Part shown: positions 13,792-23,571 of the stretch, piece after piece
Position numbering within the stretch: position 1 is the stretch's first letter
How the letters are laid out: each line of letters starts with the position of its first letter
Assembly (NCBI RefSeq): GCF_001280255.1
Contig: NZ_LHCI01000106.1
Span: 954,599 to 1,018,598, forward strand
Origin: Thermus aquaticus
GTDB lineage: Bacteria > Deinococcota > Deinococci > Deinococcales > Thermaceae
Direction of reading: 5' to 3'
DNA length: 64,000 nucleotides
The notes under the pieces: model-generated
Databases searched by the model: none
Seen by the model: the letters and a program-made list of their open reading frames with translations, nothing else
What the model was told of the DNA's origin: nothing
Position numbers and translations under genes: made by a program

Positions 13792-16209
13792 CTACTTCTC
13801 CTCCTCCACCACGAAGGCGCTGGCGATCTCGTCCTCCTCGGGAAGGTTCATGACCTTGACCCCCGCCGTGGCCCGGGAGTACTGGCGGATCTCGGCCACA
13901 GGGGTGCGGAGGGTGAGGCCCTTTTTGGAGAGGACCAGAAGGTCCTCCGTGCCCCGCACCTTGAGGAGGGCGGCCAGGCGGCCCACCCTGGCGGAGACGG
14001 CGTAGGTGATGACCCCCATCCCTCCCCGGCCCTGCGGGGGGTACTCGCTGAGGGGGGTGCGCTTGCCGTAGCCCCGGGTGCTCACCGAAAGGAGGTCCAC
14101 CATCTCCCCGGGTTTCACCGTGACCAGGGAGACCACCCGGTCCTGGGGCTTCTTAAAGCGAATGCCCACCACGCCTTGGGTGTCCCGGCCCGTGGCCCGC
14201 ACCTCCTCCAGGGGGAAGCGGATGGCCTGGCCCTCGGCCGTGGCCAGGATGGCCTCGTCCTCGGGGTCGGAGAGGGCCACGCCCACCAGGCGGTCCCCCT
14301 CCAGAAGCCGGATGGCGATGAGGCCGCCCGCTCCCAGGTTGGCGTACTCCTTGAGGGCGGTGCGCTTGACCAGGCCCCGCTCGGTGGCGAAGACCAGGTA
14401 GCCCTCCCCCTCGAGGCCCCGCACGGCCAAAAGAGCCGCCACCTCCTCCTCCTCGGCGAGGGGCAGGAGGGTCTTCACGTGGACTCCCCGGGCCTGGCGG
14501 CCCATCTCCGGCAGGTCGTAGACCTTGAGGCGGTAGACCCGGCCCCGGTTGCTGAAGACGAGGAGGTCATCGTGGGCGTCGGCCACGAAGACGTGGGTGG
14601 CCTCGTCCTCCTCCTTGGTCTTGCCCGCCATGAGGCCCTTGCCGCCCCGCCCCTGGGCCCTATAGGCCTCCAGGGGAAGGCGCTTCAGGAAGCCCTGGGC
14701 GGTGAGGGTGATGACCATGGGCTCGTCCTCAATGAGGTCCTCGGGGTTGAAGCTCTCCTCAAACTCGGTGAGGAGGGTGCGCCTTGCGTCCCCGTACTTT
14801 TCCTTGACTCTGAGGAGCTCCCGCTTGACCTCGCCCCAGAGGCGGCCTTCGTCCTCCAGGATGGCCTTGAGGCGGGCGATCTCCTCCATGAGCCCCCGGT
14901 ATTCTTCCAAAAGCTTCTCCCGCTCCAGGGCCACCAGGCGCTGGAGGCGCATGTCCAGGATGGCCTGGGCCTGGGCCTCGGAGAGGCCGAAGCGCTCCAT
15001 GAGGCCCCGCCTGGCGGCGGGGGCGTCCTCGGAGGCCCGGATCAGGGCGATGACCTCGTCAATGTGGTCCAGGGCGATGAGGAGGCCCTCCAGGATGTGG
15101 GCCCTCTCCTCGGCCTTCTTGAGGTCAAAGAGGCTCCGGCGCCGGACCACCTCCTTGCGGTGGTCCAGGTAGTGGCGCATGAGGTCTAGGAGGGAGAGGA
15201 CCCGGGGCTCGCCCTCCACGATGGCCAGGAGGTTCACGGTGAAGGAGGACTGGAGGGCGGTGTGCTTGTAGAGCTGGTTGAGGACCACCTGGGGGTTGGC
15301 CCCCCGCTTGAGCTCAATGGCGATGCGGAGGCCCTGGCGGTCGGACTCGTCCCGGAGGGCCACGATGTCCTCAATCTTCTTGGCCTTGACCAGGGCGGCG
15401 ATCTGGGCGATGAGGCCCGCCTTGTTGACCTGGTAGGGAATCTCGGTGACCACCAGCATGGGCCTAGAGCCCTTCTCCTCCACCCGGACCTTGGCCCGGA
15501 CCTTGAGGCTTCCCCGGCCCGTGGCGTAGGCCTCCTTGATGCCCTTTCGCGAGAGCCTGCCCCCTGTGGGGAAGTCGGGGCCCGGCAGGTGGGCCATGAC
15601 CTCCTCGAGGGTGATCCCGGGATTGTCAATCATGGCCACCAGGGCGTCCACCACCTCGGCGAGGTTGTGGGGCGGGAGGCTGGTGGCCATGCCCACGGCG
15701 ATGCCGCTTGAGCCGTTCACCAGAAGGTTGGGGATGGCGGCGGGCAGGACCTCGGGCTCCTTAAGGGAGCCATCGTAGTTGGGGCGGAAGTCCACCGTCT
15801 CCTTGTCCATGTCCTGGAGCATCTCCGCCCCGATGGGCGACAGCCTGGCCTCGGTGTAGCGCTGGGCCGCCGGGGGGTCCCCGTCTATGGAGCCGAAGTT
15901 GCCCTGGCCGTCAATGAGGGGGTAGCGGAGGTTCCAGGGCTGGGCCAGGCGGGCCAGGGCGTCGTAGATGGCGGCGTCCCCGTGGGGGTGGTACTTGCCC
16001 ATGACCTCGCCCACGATCTTGGCGCTCTTCACGTGCTTGCGCCCCGGGAGGACCCCCTCCTGGTAGGCGGCGAAGAGGATGCGCCTCTGGACCGGCTTGA
16101 GCCCGTCGCGAACGTCGGGCAGGGCCCGGTCCACGATGACGGACATGGCGTAGTTGATGAAGCTTTGCTTGAGCTCCTCGGTGATTTCTACAGGCAGAAC
16201 CTGGGCCAT
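13792..16209 (-). CDS. gyrA: DNA gyrase subunit A
   Basis: The product has 805 residues. The N-terminal breakage-rejoining domain holds the catalytic Tyr118 in [12 protein letters not shown]; the DNA-cleavage helix is [17 protein letters not shown], where Ala79 stands at the place of E. coli Ser83. The C-terminal six-bladed DNA-wrapping domain (about 490-800) shows the GyrA box as [11 protein letters not shown] and repeated motifs such as [14 protein letters not shown]. It works with GyrB to introduce negative supercoils using ATP. ParC is unlikely because the gyrA box is present. The leader holds a small hairpin right after the promoter. Confidence 0.96.
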   Translation of the reverse strand: MAQVLPVEITEELKQSFINYAMSVIVDRALPDVRDGLKPVQRRILFAAYQEGVLPGRKHVKSAKIVGEVMGKYHPHGDAAIYDALARLAQPWNLRYPLIDGQGNFGSIDGDPPAAQRYTEARLSPIGAEMLQDMDKETVDFRPNYDGSLKEPEVLPAAIPNLLVNGSSGIAVGMATSLPPHNLAEVVDALVAMIDNPGITLEEVMAHLPGPDFPTGGRLSRKGIKEAYATGRGSLKVRAKVRVEEKGSRPMLVVTEIPYQVNKAGLIAQIAALVKAKKIEDIVALRDESDRQGLRIAIELKRGANPQVVLNQLYKHTALQSSFTVNLLAIVEGEPRVLSLLDLMRHYLDHRKEVVRRRSLFDLKKAEERAHILEGLLIALDHIDEVIALIRASEDAPAARRGLMERFGLSEAQAQAILDMRLQRLVALEREKLLEEYRGLMEEIARLKAILEDEGRLWGEVKRELLRVKEKYGDARRTLLTEFEESFNPEDLIEDEPMVITLTAQGFLKRLPLEAYRAQGRGGKGLMAGKTKEEDEATHVFVADAHDDLLVFSNRGRVYRLKVYDLPEMGRQARGVHVKTLLPLAEEEEVAALLAVRGLEGEGYLVFATERGLVKRTALKEYANLGAGGLIAIRLLEGDRLVGVALSDPEDEAILATAEGQAIRFPLEEVRATGRDTQGVVGIRFKKPQDRVVSLVTVKPGEMVDLLSVSTRGYGKRTPLSEYPPQGRGGMGVITYAVSARVGRLAALLKVRGTEDLLVLSKKGLTLRTPVAEIRQYSRATAGVKVMNLPEEDEIASAFVVEEEK

Positions 16210-16222
16210 AGCGCTCCTGGAT

Positions 16223-16249
16223 GGCGTTTAGACGCCACCTTTCAGTATA
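16223..16249 (-). promoter_or_regulatory. gyrA -10 box and 5'-end hairpin
   Basis: Minus strand -10 TATACT at 16244-16249 (no good -35 seen) puts the start near 16237. The RNA then begins almost at once with GGCGT-CTAA-ACGCC (16223-16236), a 5-bp hairpin, before the ribosome site CAGGAG and the ATG at 16209. A 5'-terminal hairpin often protects mRNA from decay (inference). Confidence 0.5.
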
Positions 16250-16355
16250 CCTCATCGGGGTGGGCCAGGGGCCATGGCCTCCCGGTTTGGTTTAATCCCA
16301 AATAGTGGCTACCCCGGGATACGCCCGGAGGGGATGGCTTCCGGGGAAGACGTTT

Positions 16356-16793
16356 CTACCCCACCTCCAGGACCTCGGCCAGGTAGGCCAGGGCCAGCTT
16401 ATAGGAGAGGGGGCCGAAGCCGGAGACGATGCCCCGGCAGGCGGCGGCGGTCACCGAGTGCTGGCGGAAGGGCTCCCGGGCGTGGAGGTTGGTGAGGTGG
16501 ACCTCCACCACGGGAAGGGGCTGGGCCTTGATGGCGTCCAAGAGGGCGTAGGAGTAGTGGGTGAGGGCCCCGGGGTTCAGGACGATGGCCAAAAAGCCCT
16601 CCTCGTGGGCCTGCTGGACCCAGTCTATGAGCTGGCCCTCGTAGTTGCTCTGGCGGAAGACCACGCCCAGGCCCAGCTCCGCCCCCCAGGCCTCGCAGAG
16701 GGCCTCCAGCTCCTCCAGGGTGGTCCTTCCGTAAAGCTCGGGCTCCCGCCTTCCCAGGAGGTTCAGGTTGGGGCCGTTCAGGATCAGGACCAT
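16356..16793 (-). CDS. aroQ: 3-dehydroquinate dehydratase, type II
   Basis: The 145-residue product has LILNGPNLNLLGRREPELYG with the catalytic Tyr at 21, FRQSNYEGQLIDWVQQA, LNPGALTHYSYALLDAI, VEVHLTNLHAREPFRQHS and GIVSGFGPLSYKLAL, i.e. all conserved blocks of the dodecameric type II enzyme. It performs the third step of the shikimate pathway (3-dehydroquinate to 3-dehydroshikimate). The ATG at 16793 is 7 bases after TATGCT. The 96 bases between its stop and the gyrA promoter hold no recognisable gene. Confidence 0.95.
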   Translation of the reverse strand: MVLILNGPNLNLLGRREPELYGRTTLEELEALCEAWGAELGLGVVFRQSNYEGQLIDWVQQAHEEGFLAIVLNPGALTHYSYALLDAIKAQPLPVVEVHLTNLHAREPFRQHSVTAAACRGIVSGFGPLSYKLALAYLAEVLEVG

Positions 16794-16799
16794 TGGCCT

Positions 16800-16806
16800 T
16801 AGCATA
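16800..16806. promoter_or_regulatory. Shared bidirectional -10 element, aroQ / LysM-M23 gene
   Basis: The 7-mer TAGCATA reads TAGCAT on the plus strand (16800-16805) and TATGCT on the minus strand (16801-16806). The plus start codon (16812) follows after 6 bases and the minus start codon (16793) after 7. Only one polymerase can use it at a time. Confidence 0.6.
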
Positions 16807-16811
16807 AACCC

Positions 16812-17777
16812 ATGCGCCTTTTCGCCCTGGTCCTTCTCCTCTCCTTTGCCCTGGCCCAGACCCACGTGGTGGCCCCCGGAGAGACCCTCTTCGCCATCGC
16901 CAAGCGTTACGGCACCACGGTGGAGGAGCTGGCCCGCCTGAACGGCCTGAAGGACCCAAGCCGCATCCGGGCCGGGCAGGTCCTCCGGGTGCGCCCGGTG
17001 GCCGAGATGAGCCTGCCCAAGGGGCGGCTCTGGTACACCCACCCCGTCCAGGGGCGGGCCTTCGGCCTCAGGGTGGAGGGGTATGGCGGGGGCGAGGCCT
17101 TCTTCCTGGAGGGGCGCTACCCCCTCTTCCGCGAGGGGGAGAGGCTTTGGGGCCTGGTTCCGGTGGGGGCCCTGGTGGAGCCCGGGGCCTACCCCCTTAG
17201 GCTTCTTCTGGACGGGGCGGAGGTGAACCTCACCCTCCAGGTGGCCCCGGGCGGGTACGCCAAGGAGGTCCTTGCCCTCTCCCAGGACCTCGAGGCCCTC
17301 CTCAAGGACCCGGGCCTCAAGGCGGAGCGGGAGAAGGTGGTGGCCGCCTGCCCCAAGGAGGGCCCTTTACGCCTTCAGGGGCCTTTCGTGAAGCCCCTGG
17401 AGGGGCGCATCACCAGCGCCTTCGGCACCCGGAGGCAGTACGGCACCCTCTTCACCTCCTACCACGAGGGCCTGGACTTCGCCGCGCCCCTTAAGACCCC
17501 GGTGCGGGCCGTGGCCAAAGGCCGGGTGGTCCTCTCCGAGAGGCTTAGGGTGCGGGGGGAGGCGGTGATCCTGGCCCACGGGCCTGGGCTTTGCACCGGG
17601 TACTGGCACCTCGCCGAAAGAAGGGTGCGGGTGGGGGAGGAGGTCCAGGCGGGGAGGGGCATCGGCCTTCTGGGGAGCACGGGGCTTTCCACCGGGCCCC
17701 ACCTGCACCTGGAGGTGCGCCTCTTTGGGGTGCCCGTGGACCCGGCCCCCTTCTTCGCCGGCCTGCCCCTACCCTAG
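16812..17777 (+). CDS. LysM + M23 family peptidoglycan endopeptidase
   Basis: This 321-residue exported protein has a signal peptide ([15 protein letters not shown]), one LysM domain (about 17-60: [30 protein letters not shown]) for peptidoglycan binding, a beta-rich middle, and a C-terminal M23 zinc peptidase (about 195-315) with [10 protein letters not shown] (His and Asp ligands) and GPHLHLEV (H-x-H). All zinc and catalytic positions are present, so it is probably an active cell-wall hydrolase and not an EnvC-like activator. Leaderless start. It overlaps the convergent methyltransferase gene by 9 bases. Confidence 0.92.
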   Translation: MRLFALVLLLSFALAQTHVVAPGETLFAIAKRYGTTVEELARLNGLKDPSRIRAGQVLRVRPVAEMSLPKGRLWYTHPVQGRAFGLRVEGYGGGEAFFLEGRYPLFREGERLWGLVPVGALVEPGAYPLRLLLDGAEVNLTLQVAPGGYAKEVLALSQDLEALLKDPGLKAEREKVVAACPKEGPLRLQGPFVKPLEGRITSAFGTRRQYGTLFTSYHEGLDFAAPLKTPVRAVAKGRVVLSERLRVRGEAVILAHGPGLCTGYWHLAERRVRVGEEVQAGRGIGLLGSTGLSTGPHLHLEVRLFGVPVDPAPFFAGLPLP

Positions 17778-18989
17778 GCGTAAGAGGGAGAGGACCTCCA
17801 CGTGGTGGGTGAAGGGGAAGAAGTCGTAGGGCCGGGCGAAGGCGAGTTCATACCCTCCCCTCACCAGCTCCCCCACGTCCCGGGCCCAGGTGGCGGGGTC
17901 GCAGGCGATGTAGAGGACCTCCTTGGGGCGGCTTTGGAGGAGGTAGGCCCGCACCTCCTCCGAAAGCCCTGCCCGGGGCGGGTCCAGGACCACCAGGTCA
18001 AACCGGCCGAAGCGCCGGGCCTCCCGGGCGTCCTCCCGGTGGAAGCGGACGTTTTCCACCCCAAGCCGGGCCTTGTCCCGCTCCCCCCGCCGCACCGCCT
18101 CCTTGCTGATCTCCACCGCCACCACCTCCTGGAACCTGGGGGCCAGGAGGAGGGAGAGGAGGCCCGAGCCAGCGTAAAGCTCCAGCGCCCTCTCGCCCCC
18201 CTGGACCAGGTCCCGGGCCTCCTCCAGAAGGCGCCCCGCCGCCAGGGGGTTCACCTGGGCGAAGCTCTCCAGGCTCACCGTGGCCGTGATGGGGCCGAAG
18301 GCCTCGAGGAGCGTGGTCTCCCCCTGAAGGGGGCGGACCCGACCCCGGAAGCGCCCCTTGGGGGAAGGCTCGGCCCAGACCACCCCGGCGAAGCCCTCCT
18401 GGACCAGGGCCTTGGCGGGCCTCTTTAGGGCCTCGGGCGAGCCCCCGATGAGGCCCAGGAGGACCTTCCCCTCCAGGAGGCTTCCCCTCAGGGCGATCTC
18501 CTCCACCGGGAGGGGCCAGGCCTTGAGAAGGGCGAAAGCCCAGGCCAAGGGCTCGGCCAAGAGGGGGTCCTCCTCCACCCGGACGAGGGCCTGGCTTTCC
18601 GGCAGGCGGTAGGCGAGCCCCCCTAGGGGGTGGCGGGCGTACTGGGCGGCGGTGCGGTAGCCCAGGGCCCTGGGGGAAGGCCGGATGGGGCTTAGGGGGA
18701 AGGAGAGCTTGGCGATGCGCTCCAGGGCCTCCGCCACCAGGCCCTCCTTGAGGGGGAGCTGGGCCTCGTAGACCAGGGGGAGGTCGGCGGAGGGGGGGAG
18801 GGGGTGGGGGTAGCGGTCGGGGCGGGGCTTCAGGAGGCGCACCTCCTCCAGGAAGAGGGCCCCCTTGCGGCGCGCGGGCCTCCCCTCCACCTCCTCGCCG
18901 GGAAGCCCTCCTCGGACCAGGACCGCCCCTTCCGCCGTGCGGGCCAGGCCGTAGCCGCCCGGGACCAGCTTCTCCACAACCACCCTCAC
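17769..18989 (-). CDS. TrmA/RlmD-family RNA (uracil-5-)-methyltransferase
   Basis: The product has 406 residues. An N-terminal TRAM-like beta barrel (about 1-55, [30 protein letters not shown]) precedes the Rossmann methyltransferase: [19 protein letters not shown] (SAM loop), [34 protein letters not shown] and the nucleophile Cys in [14 protein letters not shown]. It makes m5U in rRNA or tRNA; TrmA, RlmC and RlmD activities cannot be separated here. I see no CxxxxxCxxC iron-sulfur motif near the N-terminus. The GTG at 18989 lies 6 bases after TAAGGT. Confidence 0.9.
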   Translation of the reverse strand: MRVVVEKLVPGGYGLARTAEGAVLVRGGLPGEEVEGRPARRKGALFLEEVRLLKPRPDRYPHPLPPSADLPLVYEAQLPLKEGLVAEALERIAKLSFPLSPIRPSPRALGYRTAAQYARHPLGGLAYRLPESQALVRVEEDPLLAEPLAWAFALLKAWPLPVEEIALRGSLLEGKVLLGLIGGSPEALKRPAKALVQEGFAGVVWAEPSPKGRFRGRVRPLQGETTLLEAFGPITATVSLESFAQVNPLAAGRLLEEARDLVQGGERALELYAGSGLLSLLLAPRFQEVVAVEISKEAVRRGERDKARLGVENVRFHREDAREARRFGRFDLVVLDPPRAGLSEEVRAYLLQSRPKEVLYIACDPATWARDVGELVRGGYELAFARPYDFFPFTHHVEVLSLLRLG

Positions 18990-18995
18990 CCCTTC

Positions 18996-19025
18996 ACCTT
19001 ACCCGAAGGCCGAGGGCGCTAAGAT
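18996..19025. promoter_or_regulatory. Divergent -10 boxes, RNA methyltransferase / NarL regulator
   Basis: Minus TAAGGT (18996-19001) and plus TAAGAT (19020-19025) are each followed by the same six bases GAAGGG and then a GTG start codon, on opposite strands. The symmetry suggests near-identical leaderless promoters. Confidence 0.55.
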
Positions 19026-19031
19026 GAAGGG

Positions 19032-19685
19032 GTGATCCGCATTCTGCTGGCAGACGACCACGCCCTCTTCCGCCAAGGGCTAAAGAGCCTCCTGGAGGCG
19101 GAGGGGGACTTCCGTGTGGTGGGGGAGGCCAAGGACGGCTGGGAGGCGTTGCGGCACGCCCTCGAGGCCAAGCCCGACGTGATCCTCATGGACATCCAGA
19201 TGCCGGGCCTGGACGGGGTGCAGGCCACCAAGGCCATCCTCCAGGAGTGGCCCGGGGCCCGTGTCATCATCCTCACCATGTACCGCCAGGATGCCTACGT
19301 CTTTGAGGCGGTGAAGGCGGGGGCCAGGGGGTACCTCCTCAAGGACACCGACGCCAAGGAGCTCATTGAGGCCATCCGCCGGGTCCACGCCGGGGAGGTG
19401 CTTCTGGATGCCGAGCTGGCGGGGCGCATCATCCAGGACTTCCGCACCCGCAAGGAGCAGAGCCTTCCCCTCCACGCGGAGCTCTCCGAGCGGGAGATCC
19501 AGATCCTCAAGCTGGTGGCCCAGGGGTACACCAACCTGGAGATCGCCGCCGAGCTCCAGCTCTCGGAAAAGACGGTGCGGAACCGCCTCTCCGAGATCTT
19601 CCAGAAGCTCCACCTCAATAACCGCACCCAGGCCGCCCTCTACGCCATCCGGGAGGGGCTGGCCGAGCCCGGGCCGGAAGCGTAG
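19032..19685 (+). CDS. NarL/FixJ-type response regulator
   Basis: The 217-residue product has a receiver domain with the acidic pair ADDH (8-10), the phospho-acceptor Asp in [13 protein letters not shown], Thr in VIILTMY and Lys in YLLKDTD, and a LuxR-type helix-turn-helix ([43 protein letters not shown]). No kinase is encoded beside it, so its partner is elsewhere. GTG start, leaderless. It overlaps the M20 peptidase gene by one base. Confidence 0.93.
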   Translation: MIRILLADDHALFRQGLKSLLEAEGDFRVVGEAKDGWEALRHALEAKPDVILMDIQMPGLDGVQATKAILQEWPGARVIILTMYRQDAYVFEAVKAGARGYLLKDTDAKELIEAIRRVHAGEVLLDAELAGRIIQDFRTRKEQSLPLHAELSEREIQILKLVAQGYTNLEIAAELQLSEKTVRNRLSEIFQKLHLNNRTQAALYAIREGLAEPGPEA

Positions 19686-20674
19686 TGGACCCGGTCGGCC
19701 TCCTCCTGGAGCTGGCGCCCCTTAAGGGGGAGGAGGCCCGGGGGGCCTTCGTGGCCGAGCGCCTCCCTGGGGCCAGGCGGGACGGGCTCGGCAACGTCTT
19801 CGCCGGGGAAGGGGAGGTCCTCCTTTTGGCCCACCTGGACACCGTCCTCCCCCCGCGCCCCCTAAGGGCCGTGGGGGAGAGGCTTTACGGCCCCGGGGTG
19901 GGGGACAACTCGGCCGGGGTGGCCGTCCTCCTCTCCCTGCCGGAGATCCCCGGGGTGGTGCGGGGCTTCACCGTGGGGGAGGAGGGCCTGGGGAACCTGA
20001 GGGGGGCGAGGGCCTTGGTGGCGGGCCTGGGGCCCAAGGTGGTGGTGGCCGTGGACGGCTATATCCCCGGGGTCGTGGACCGGGCCCTGGGCTCGGTGCG
20101 CTTCGCCGTCCGCTTCTTGGGCCGTGGGGGGCACGCCTGGGGGGACCGGGGGAGTCCCAACCCGGTCTTCGCCCTGGCGGAGGCCCTCACCGCCCTGCGG
20201 GCCCGCTTTGGGGAGGAGAAGGAGGTGAGCCTCAACGCCAGCGCCCTGAAGGGGGGCGAGGCGGTGAACGCCATCCCCAAGGAGGCCTCGGCCCTCCTGG
20301 AGATCCGGGCCCTGGAGGAGGAGAAGCTCTTGGCCCTGTTCCAGGAGGCCAGGGACCTCTTCCAGGAGGCGGCCAGGCGGAACCGGGTGGAGGTGGCCCT
20401 CGAGGTCCTGGGCCGCCGGCCCGCCGGCTCCACGGCCACCGAGGCCCTGAGGCGGGCGGCGGCGGAGGCCCTTAAGGCCATTGGGGAAAGGGCGGCCTTC
20501 CAGGCGGGCTCCACCGATGCCAGCGCGGCGGTGGAGCGGGGGATCCCCGCCTTGGCCCTTGGGGTCTACCGGGGAGGCGGGGCCCACACCGAGGAGGAGT
20601 GGGTCCTGCCCAGAAGCCTCCTGGAGGGGCGCAAGGCCCTCCTGGCCTTCCTCAAGGCCCTTGGCGTAGGATAG
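19685..20674 (+). CDS. M20 family metallopeptidase (LysK/ArgE/DapE-like)
   Basis: The 329-residue product shows the M20 zinc ligands in LLLAHLDTV (H-x-D), GPGVGDNSAGVAVLL (bridging Asp), TVGEEGLGN (catalytic Glu and ligand Glu), VDG and the late His in YRGGGAHTEEEWV. The middle dimerisation domain is about 145-245. The compact size and GDNSAG motif resemble the LysW-gamma-lysine/ornithine carboxypeptidase (LysK) of Thermus lysine synthesis, but without other lys genes nearby I leave the substrate open. GTG start overlapping the regulator's stop. Confidence 0.85.
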   Translation: MDPVGLLLELAPLKGEEARGAFVAERLPGARRDGLGNVFAGEGEVLLLAHLDTVLPPRPLRAVGERLYGPGVGDNSAGVAVLLSLPEIPGVVRGFTVGEEGLGNLRGARALVAGLGPKVVVAVDGYIPGVVDRALGSVRFAVRFLGRGGHAWGDRGSPNPVFALAEALTALRARFGEEKEVSLNASALKGGEAVNAIPKEASALLEIRALEEEKLLALFQEARDLFQEAARRNRVEVALEVLGRRPAGSTATEALRRAAAEALKAIGERAAFQAGSTDASAAVERGIPALALGVYRGGGAHTEEEWVLPRSLLEGRKALLAFLKALGVG

Positions 20675-20679
20675 GGCGT

Positions 20680-21498
20680 ATGCGCGTGGGGCTCATAGAG
20701 GGCTTTCTTTCCCGGCGGTACCTGGGCTTCTGGGAGGCCTACCTGAAGGCCCTGGGGGTGGAGGTGGTCCGGGCGGGCGCCCCTTCGGATCTCCATAAGC
20801 CCTACTGTCTCCCGGTCCAGGCCCTCTTGGCCCAGGTGGAGGCCCTGAAGGCCAAGGGGGTGGACTACCTCCTCCTCCCCGACCTCCAGGGCGGGGTGGA
20901 GTCCTCCAAGGGCGGGGGGCAGTGCCCCTGGCTTCTGGACCTGGAGGCCACCCTCCGCCGCTACTACCCGGGGCTTCCCCCCACCTTGAAGGTGCCGGCG
21001 GAGCTTTCCGAGAGGGTCCTGGGCCGGGCGGGGGAGGTGGGGCAGATCCTGACGCAAAACCCCATGCGGGTGGGCCGGGCCCTGGACCAGACCAAAAGCC
21101 TCCTCAAGCCCCCTCCTCCCCTAAAGACCCCTCCGGGGAGCGTGGGCGTGGCGGCCCAGCCCTACCTTCTGGAGGACGAAGGCTTCCGCAAGCGGGTGGA
21201 GGAGGCTTTAGCCCAGGTGGACCTCCTCCCCTACTTCCCCGACCTGCCCCCGGAGCGCCTCCGGGAGGAGGGGGACAGGCTCCTTCCCATGGACCTGCCC
21301 ACGGACCGGGAGCTCCTCGGCATGGTCCACTACCTCCACCGCCTGGGGCGGGTGAAGGGCCTGATCCTGGTGGTCTCCTACGCCTGCCCGCCTATCCCCG
21401 GGCTCCTGAAGCGGGCCACCAGGAGGCTTTCCAAGCCCCACCGCCTCCTCACCCTGGGGGAGGAGTGGCGGTTAGGTCGCTGGGGTAACATCGTCTAA
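20680..21498 (+). CDS. Acyl-CoA dehydratase activase-related protein (DUF2229-like)
   Basis: The 272-residue product begins MRVGLIEGFLSRRYLGFWEAYLKALGVEVV. The early motif GxPRxL-like switch is replaced by ARRY-type sequence, but the spacing VVRAGAPSDLHKPYCLPVQALLAQVEAL, the Cys-containing GGVESSKGGGQCPW and the C-terminal LILVVSYACPPIP resemble the Cys-rich D-component/DUF2229 proteins that accompany 2-hydroxyacyl-CoA dehydratase activators. No ATPase domain is fused to it. Function unassigned. It follows the M20 gene after 5 bases, so probably co-transcribed. Confidence 0.6.
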   Translation: MRVGLIEGFLSRRYLGFWEAYLKALGVEVVRAGAPSDLHKPYCLPVQALLAQVEALKAKGVDYLLLPDLQGGVESSKGGGQCPWLLDLEATLRRYYPGLPPTLKVPAELSERVLGRAGEVGQILTQNPMRVGRALDQTKSLLKPPPPLKTPPGSVGVAAQPYLLEDEGFRKRVEEALAQVDLLPYFPDLPPERLREEGDRLLPMDLPTDRELLGMVHYLHRLGRVKGLILVVSYACPPIPGLLKRATRRLSKPHRLLTLGEEWRLGRWGNIV

Positions 21499-21832
21499 GA
21501 GGCACCCTTCAAGGATACCACCCTTTTACGACAGCCTCTAATACCACCCCATGCTGGCTTGCGCCAGCATGGGGGCCCCGGCAAAAGGTTCCTGGGGAAG
21601 TTACCAGGCATGGTAGGCCGAAGGAAACAGGAAACAAGGGCACCGCGGCGAAAGCCGCGGTGGGGGCCCCAAAAAGCCTTTAGCCCCGGCTTGGGCGCCC
21701 CATGGGGCGAAGCCAAAGCGCGGGCACGCAAGCACCGCCGTGGCAGGGGCCCCAAAGAGGCGTATCCCGTGGGGAAAAGGCTATGGGCGTTGGGCCACAG
21801 GGAAAGGGGCTTTCTGGGGTAGACTGGGGACC
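21499..21832. repeat. Intergenic repeat cluster
   Basis: These 334 bases carry no gene. They contain: a perfect 12-bp hairpin CCCCATGCTGGC/GCCAGCATGGGG with loop TTGC (21547-21574); the block GGCCCCGGCAAAAGG...GGGGAAGTT just after it, shared with 39512-39543; and a 9-bp hairpin CACCGCGGC-GAAA-GCCGCGGTG (21641-21662), a sibling of the one at 4082-4110. GGGGCCCC-type strings recur at 21663, 21747 and elsewhere. The cluster looks like a stack of Thermus intergenic repeat units. Confidence 0.7.
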
Positions 21833-21847
21833 ATGACCGGTCGGTCA
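21820..21847 (+). promoter_or_regulatory. tmrA -10 box with TetR-type operator over the start codon
   Basis: TAGACT (21820-21825) lies 7 bases before the ATG at 21833. The perfect inverted repeat TGACCG-GT-CGGTCA (21834-21847) begins inside that ATG. A repressor bound there would block both initiation and elongation. It matches the site before the MFS exporter (54515-54528) in 13 of 14 bases. Confidence 0.6.
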
Positions 21848-23571
21848 GCCCTCCTGGCCCGCCTCCTCCCCTACCTGGCCCCCTACCGGGGCCGCTACCT
21901 CCTGGCGGTGGGGGCGGGCCTCCTCTCCATCGCCTTCTTTGTCTTGAGCCCCTACTTCTTAAGGCTCGCGGTGGACGCCGTGGGGGAAGGGAGGCCTTAC
22001 GGGCAGTACGCCCTCTTTCTTCTGCTTTCCGGCGGGGCTTCGGCCCTCCTTTCCTACTTCATGCGGCGCCTGGCCGTGGTGGCGAGCCGCCGGGTGGAGT
22101 ACGACCTCCGCAAGGACCTCTTCCACCACCTCCTCCGCCTGGACCGGGGCTTCTACGGGCGGGTTCGGGTGGGGGACCTGATGAACCGCCTCAACACCGA
22201 CCTCTCCGCCGTGCGGGAGATGGTGGGCCCGGGGATCATGATGGGAAGCCGCCTCTCCTTTTTGGTGCTCCTGGCCTTCTTCTCCATGTACGCCGTCCAT
22301 CCCCGCCTGGCCTTCTACCTCACCTTGATCCTGCCCGCCATCGGCCTCTTCATGGCCTACATCCTGAGGCTCATTGACCGCCGCTACCGGGAGGCCCAGG
22401 AGGCCTTTGACCGCATCAGCACCCTGGCCCAGGAGGCCTTCAGCGGCATCCGGGTGGTGAAGGGGTACGCCCTCGAGGGCCGGATGCTCACCCGCTTCCA
22501 GGAGCTGAACCGGGCCTACGTGGAGCGGAGCCTGGCCCTGGCCCGGGTAGAGGGGCCCATGCAGGCCCTCTTGGGCTTCCTCATGGGCTTCGCCTTCCTC
22601 ACCGTGCTCTGGGCCGGGGGCGGGATGGTGGTGCGGGGGGAGCTCACCGTGGGCCAGCTGGTCCAGTTCAACGCCTACCTGGCCCAGCTCACCTGGCCCA
22701 TCCTGGGCCTGGGCTGGGTGATGGCCATGTACCAGCGGGGCCTCACCAGCCTGAAGCGCCTTTTGGAGATCCTGGACGAGGAGCCCAGGATCAAGGACCA
22801 AGACCCCCTCCCCCTAGCCCTTAAGGACCTCTCCGGCGAGGTGCGCTTCCTTGGGGTGGGCCTGAGGCTTGGGGAGCGCTGGGTCCTCAAGGACATCACC
22901 CTCACCGTCCCCGAGGGGATGACCCTGGGGATCACCGGGCGCACCGGAGCGGGGAAGAGCCTCCTGGCCGCTTTGGTGCCCAGGCTCCTGGACCCCACGG
23001 AGGGCGAGGTCCACGTGGGGGGCTACCCCGTGAAGCGGATCCCCCTCGAGGTCCTGCGCCAGGCCGTGGGCATGGCCCCCCAGGAGCCCTTCCTCTTCAG
23101 CGAGACCATCCTGGAAAACATCGCCTTCGGCCTGGAGAAGCCGGATAGGGAGAAGGTGGAGTGGGCGGCCAGGCTTGCCGGCATCCACGAGGAGATCCTC
23201 TCCTTCCCCAAGGGCTACGAGACGGTCTTGGGCGAGAGGGGCATCACCCTCTCCGGCGGGCAGCGGCAGCGGGTGGCCCTGGCCCGGGCCCTGGCCAGGC
23301 GCCCAGGATCCTGATCCTGGACGACGCCCTAAGCGCCGTGGACACCGAGACCGAGGCCAGGATCCTCGAGGGCCTGAAGACGGTCCTCGGCCGCCAGACC
23401 ACCTTCCTCATCTCCCACCGCACGGCCACCCTGCGCCACGCCGACTGGATTATCGTCCTGGACGGGGGCAGGATCGCCGAGGAAGGGACCCACGAGAGCC
23501 TCCTCGAGGCCGGGGGCCTCTACGCCGAGCTGGACCGCATCCAGCGCATGGAGAAGGAGGTGGAGGAGTGA
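21833..23571 (+). pseudogene. tmrA: Heterodimeric ABC exporter subunit TmrA, frameshifted
   Basis: From MTGRSALLARLLPYL the product has six membrane helices (about 15-310) and an ATPase domain with Walker A GRTGAGKS, signature [17 protein letters not shown], and, in another frame, Walker [13 protein letters not shown] and the H-loop LISHRT. The frame breaks at 23302-23304: CGCCCAGG where CGCCCCAGG would read [11 protein letters not shown]. With one C restored the protein is about 579 residues. Walker B ends in Asp, not Glu, as in the degenerate site of TmrA known from T. thermophilus. TmrA and TmrB form a peptide/drug exporter related to human TAP. One lost base in a C-run may be a sequencing error. 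Confidence 0.85.

Noticed and set aside
13519-15189. Open frame of 556 codons on the plus strand across gyrA
   Set aside because: It is fully antisense to gyrA. High GC with G/C third positions keeps the opposite frame open; residue mix (runs of G, L, E, H) has no family motifs.
21499-21832. Repeat cluster considered as a CRISPR array
   Set aside because: Units are not regularly spaced, there are no unique spacers of constant size, and no cas genes are in the window.
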